From assembly GCA_029260675.1 (NCBI GenBank), contig JAJDCV010000130.1, forward strand, positions 1 through 16,291: a DNA stretch of 16,291 nt, read 5' to 3'. The DNA is from Phycisphaeraceae bacterium. Lineage in GTDB: Bacteria > Planctomycetota > Phycisphaerae > Phycisphaerales > Phycisphaeraceae. The stretch's first letter is position 1. The number at the start of each line of letters is the position of its first letter. A model generated the notes under the pieces. That model did not search any database, was not told the DNA's origin, and saw nothing but the letters and a program-made list of their open reading frames with translations. This document shows positions 15,929 through 16,291 of the stretch, piece by piece. The position numbers were made by a program, and so were the translations under genes.

Positions 15929-16291
15929 ATGCCGACATACCGCTACCAGATGAAAACCAGCGGCGGGCAGACCTCGGTGGGGATACTCAGCGCCGACAGC
16001 GCCCTGGCGGCCGCCCAGCAACTCCGCTCGCAGGGCAACACCGTCCTGCAGTTGACACCGATCAACTCAAACGCCGCCAAGTCGTTCAGCGAACGGCTCA
16101 AGGCCTTGAACTACACCTCGGGGCCCAGCCCCCGAGACGTCCTGAACTTCACCACACAGCTCGCCGTCATGGTCCGCGCAGGCATCTCCCTACGCGCCGC
16201 GATCGAGGGTATCGCCGAGCAGGCCGAAAACCAGAAGTTCAAGCAGATCCTCATGGAGATCAAGCAGGACGTCGAGTCCGGCAAACAGTTC
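15929..16291 (+). CDS. pilC: Type IV pilus / type II secretion inner-membrane platform protein (PilC/GspF), 3' end outside window
   Basis: The PilC/GspF family forms the inner-membrane platform on which the pilus ATPases act. The 121 visible residues start MPTYRYQMKTSGG, the usual N-terminal beta strands. After a linker comes the first T2SF domain, with LNFTTQLAVMVRAGISLRAA (73-92) and the conserved end DVESGKQF (114-121), which normally precedes the first membrane helix. The ATG at 15929 fits the family N-terminus; only a weak purine stretch (TTAAGACAA) precedes it. Its position 127 nt after pilT supports the pilus name, but a GspF of a type II secretion system cannot be excluded. The gene is intact up to the window edge. 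Confidence 0.93.
   Translation, partial: MPTYRYQMKTSGGQTSVGILSADSALAAAQQLRSQGNTVLQLTPINSNAAKSFSERLKALNYTSGPSPRDVLNFTTQLAVMVRAGISLRAAIEGIAEQAENQKFKQILMEIKQDVESGKQF

Overview
The window is a GC-rich stretch of a Gram-negative-type genome. The gene set is an exosortase with a C-terminal EpsI-like domain, a very large TPR protein, Wza/Wzc-type exopolysaccharide export proteins, tandem PilZ proteins and type IV pilus ATPase/platform genes. Together with very high Arg/Asp/Ala usage and many intergenic inverted repeats, this fits Planctomycetota, perhaps Phycisphaerae, best. That assignment is an inference from gene content; no rRNA or other taxonomic marker is present.

Region 1 (1-11461, minus strand) is an exosortase/exopolysaccharide locus. 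In transcription order it holds a Wza-like outer-membrane export protein (11461-9977), a 338-nt gap with strong potential RNA folding, an exosortase/EpsI fusion (9638-7572), a 1516-residue membrane-anchored TPR protein (7566-3016), a Wzc/GumC-like chain-length protein with an ATPase domain (3019-767), and an NAD-dependent sugar epimerase/dehydratase cut by the window edge (711-1). The last four genes are tightly packed (5-nt gap, 4-nt ATGA overlap, 55-nt gap), so they are very probably one operon. The locus should make and export a surface polysaccharide and process sorting-signal proteins that are encoded elsewhere. The ATPase domain of the Wzc-like protein lacks the Walker A lysine.

Region 2 (11462-12889) is a divergent intergenic region followed by gpsA (glycerol-3-phosphate dehydrogenase) on the plus strand. 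This housekeeping gene marks the edge of the polysaccharide locus.

Region 3 (12890-13355) is non-coding. It holds a C-rich, G-poor tract behind gpsA that looks like a Rho-dependent termination region, a 26-bp perfect palindrome, and a second dyad just upstream of an AT-rich promoter-like patch.

Region 4 (13356-16291, plus strand) carries two adjacent PilZ-domain genes that look like an old tandem duplication, then pilT (retraction ATPase), an inverted array of 7-bp repeats, and the start of pilC/gspF (inner-membrane platform protein). The PilZ proteins are likely c-di-GMP receptors and may link that signal to pili and possibly to the neighbouring polysaccharide system.

Nothing in the window is a clearly new defence or mobile system. 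The best leads are the lysine-less Wzc ATPase, the inverted heptad-repeat array between pilT and pilC, the palindromes upstream of the PilZ pair, and the structured leader of the exosortase gene.
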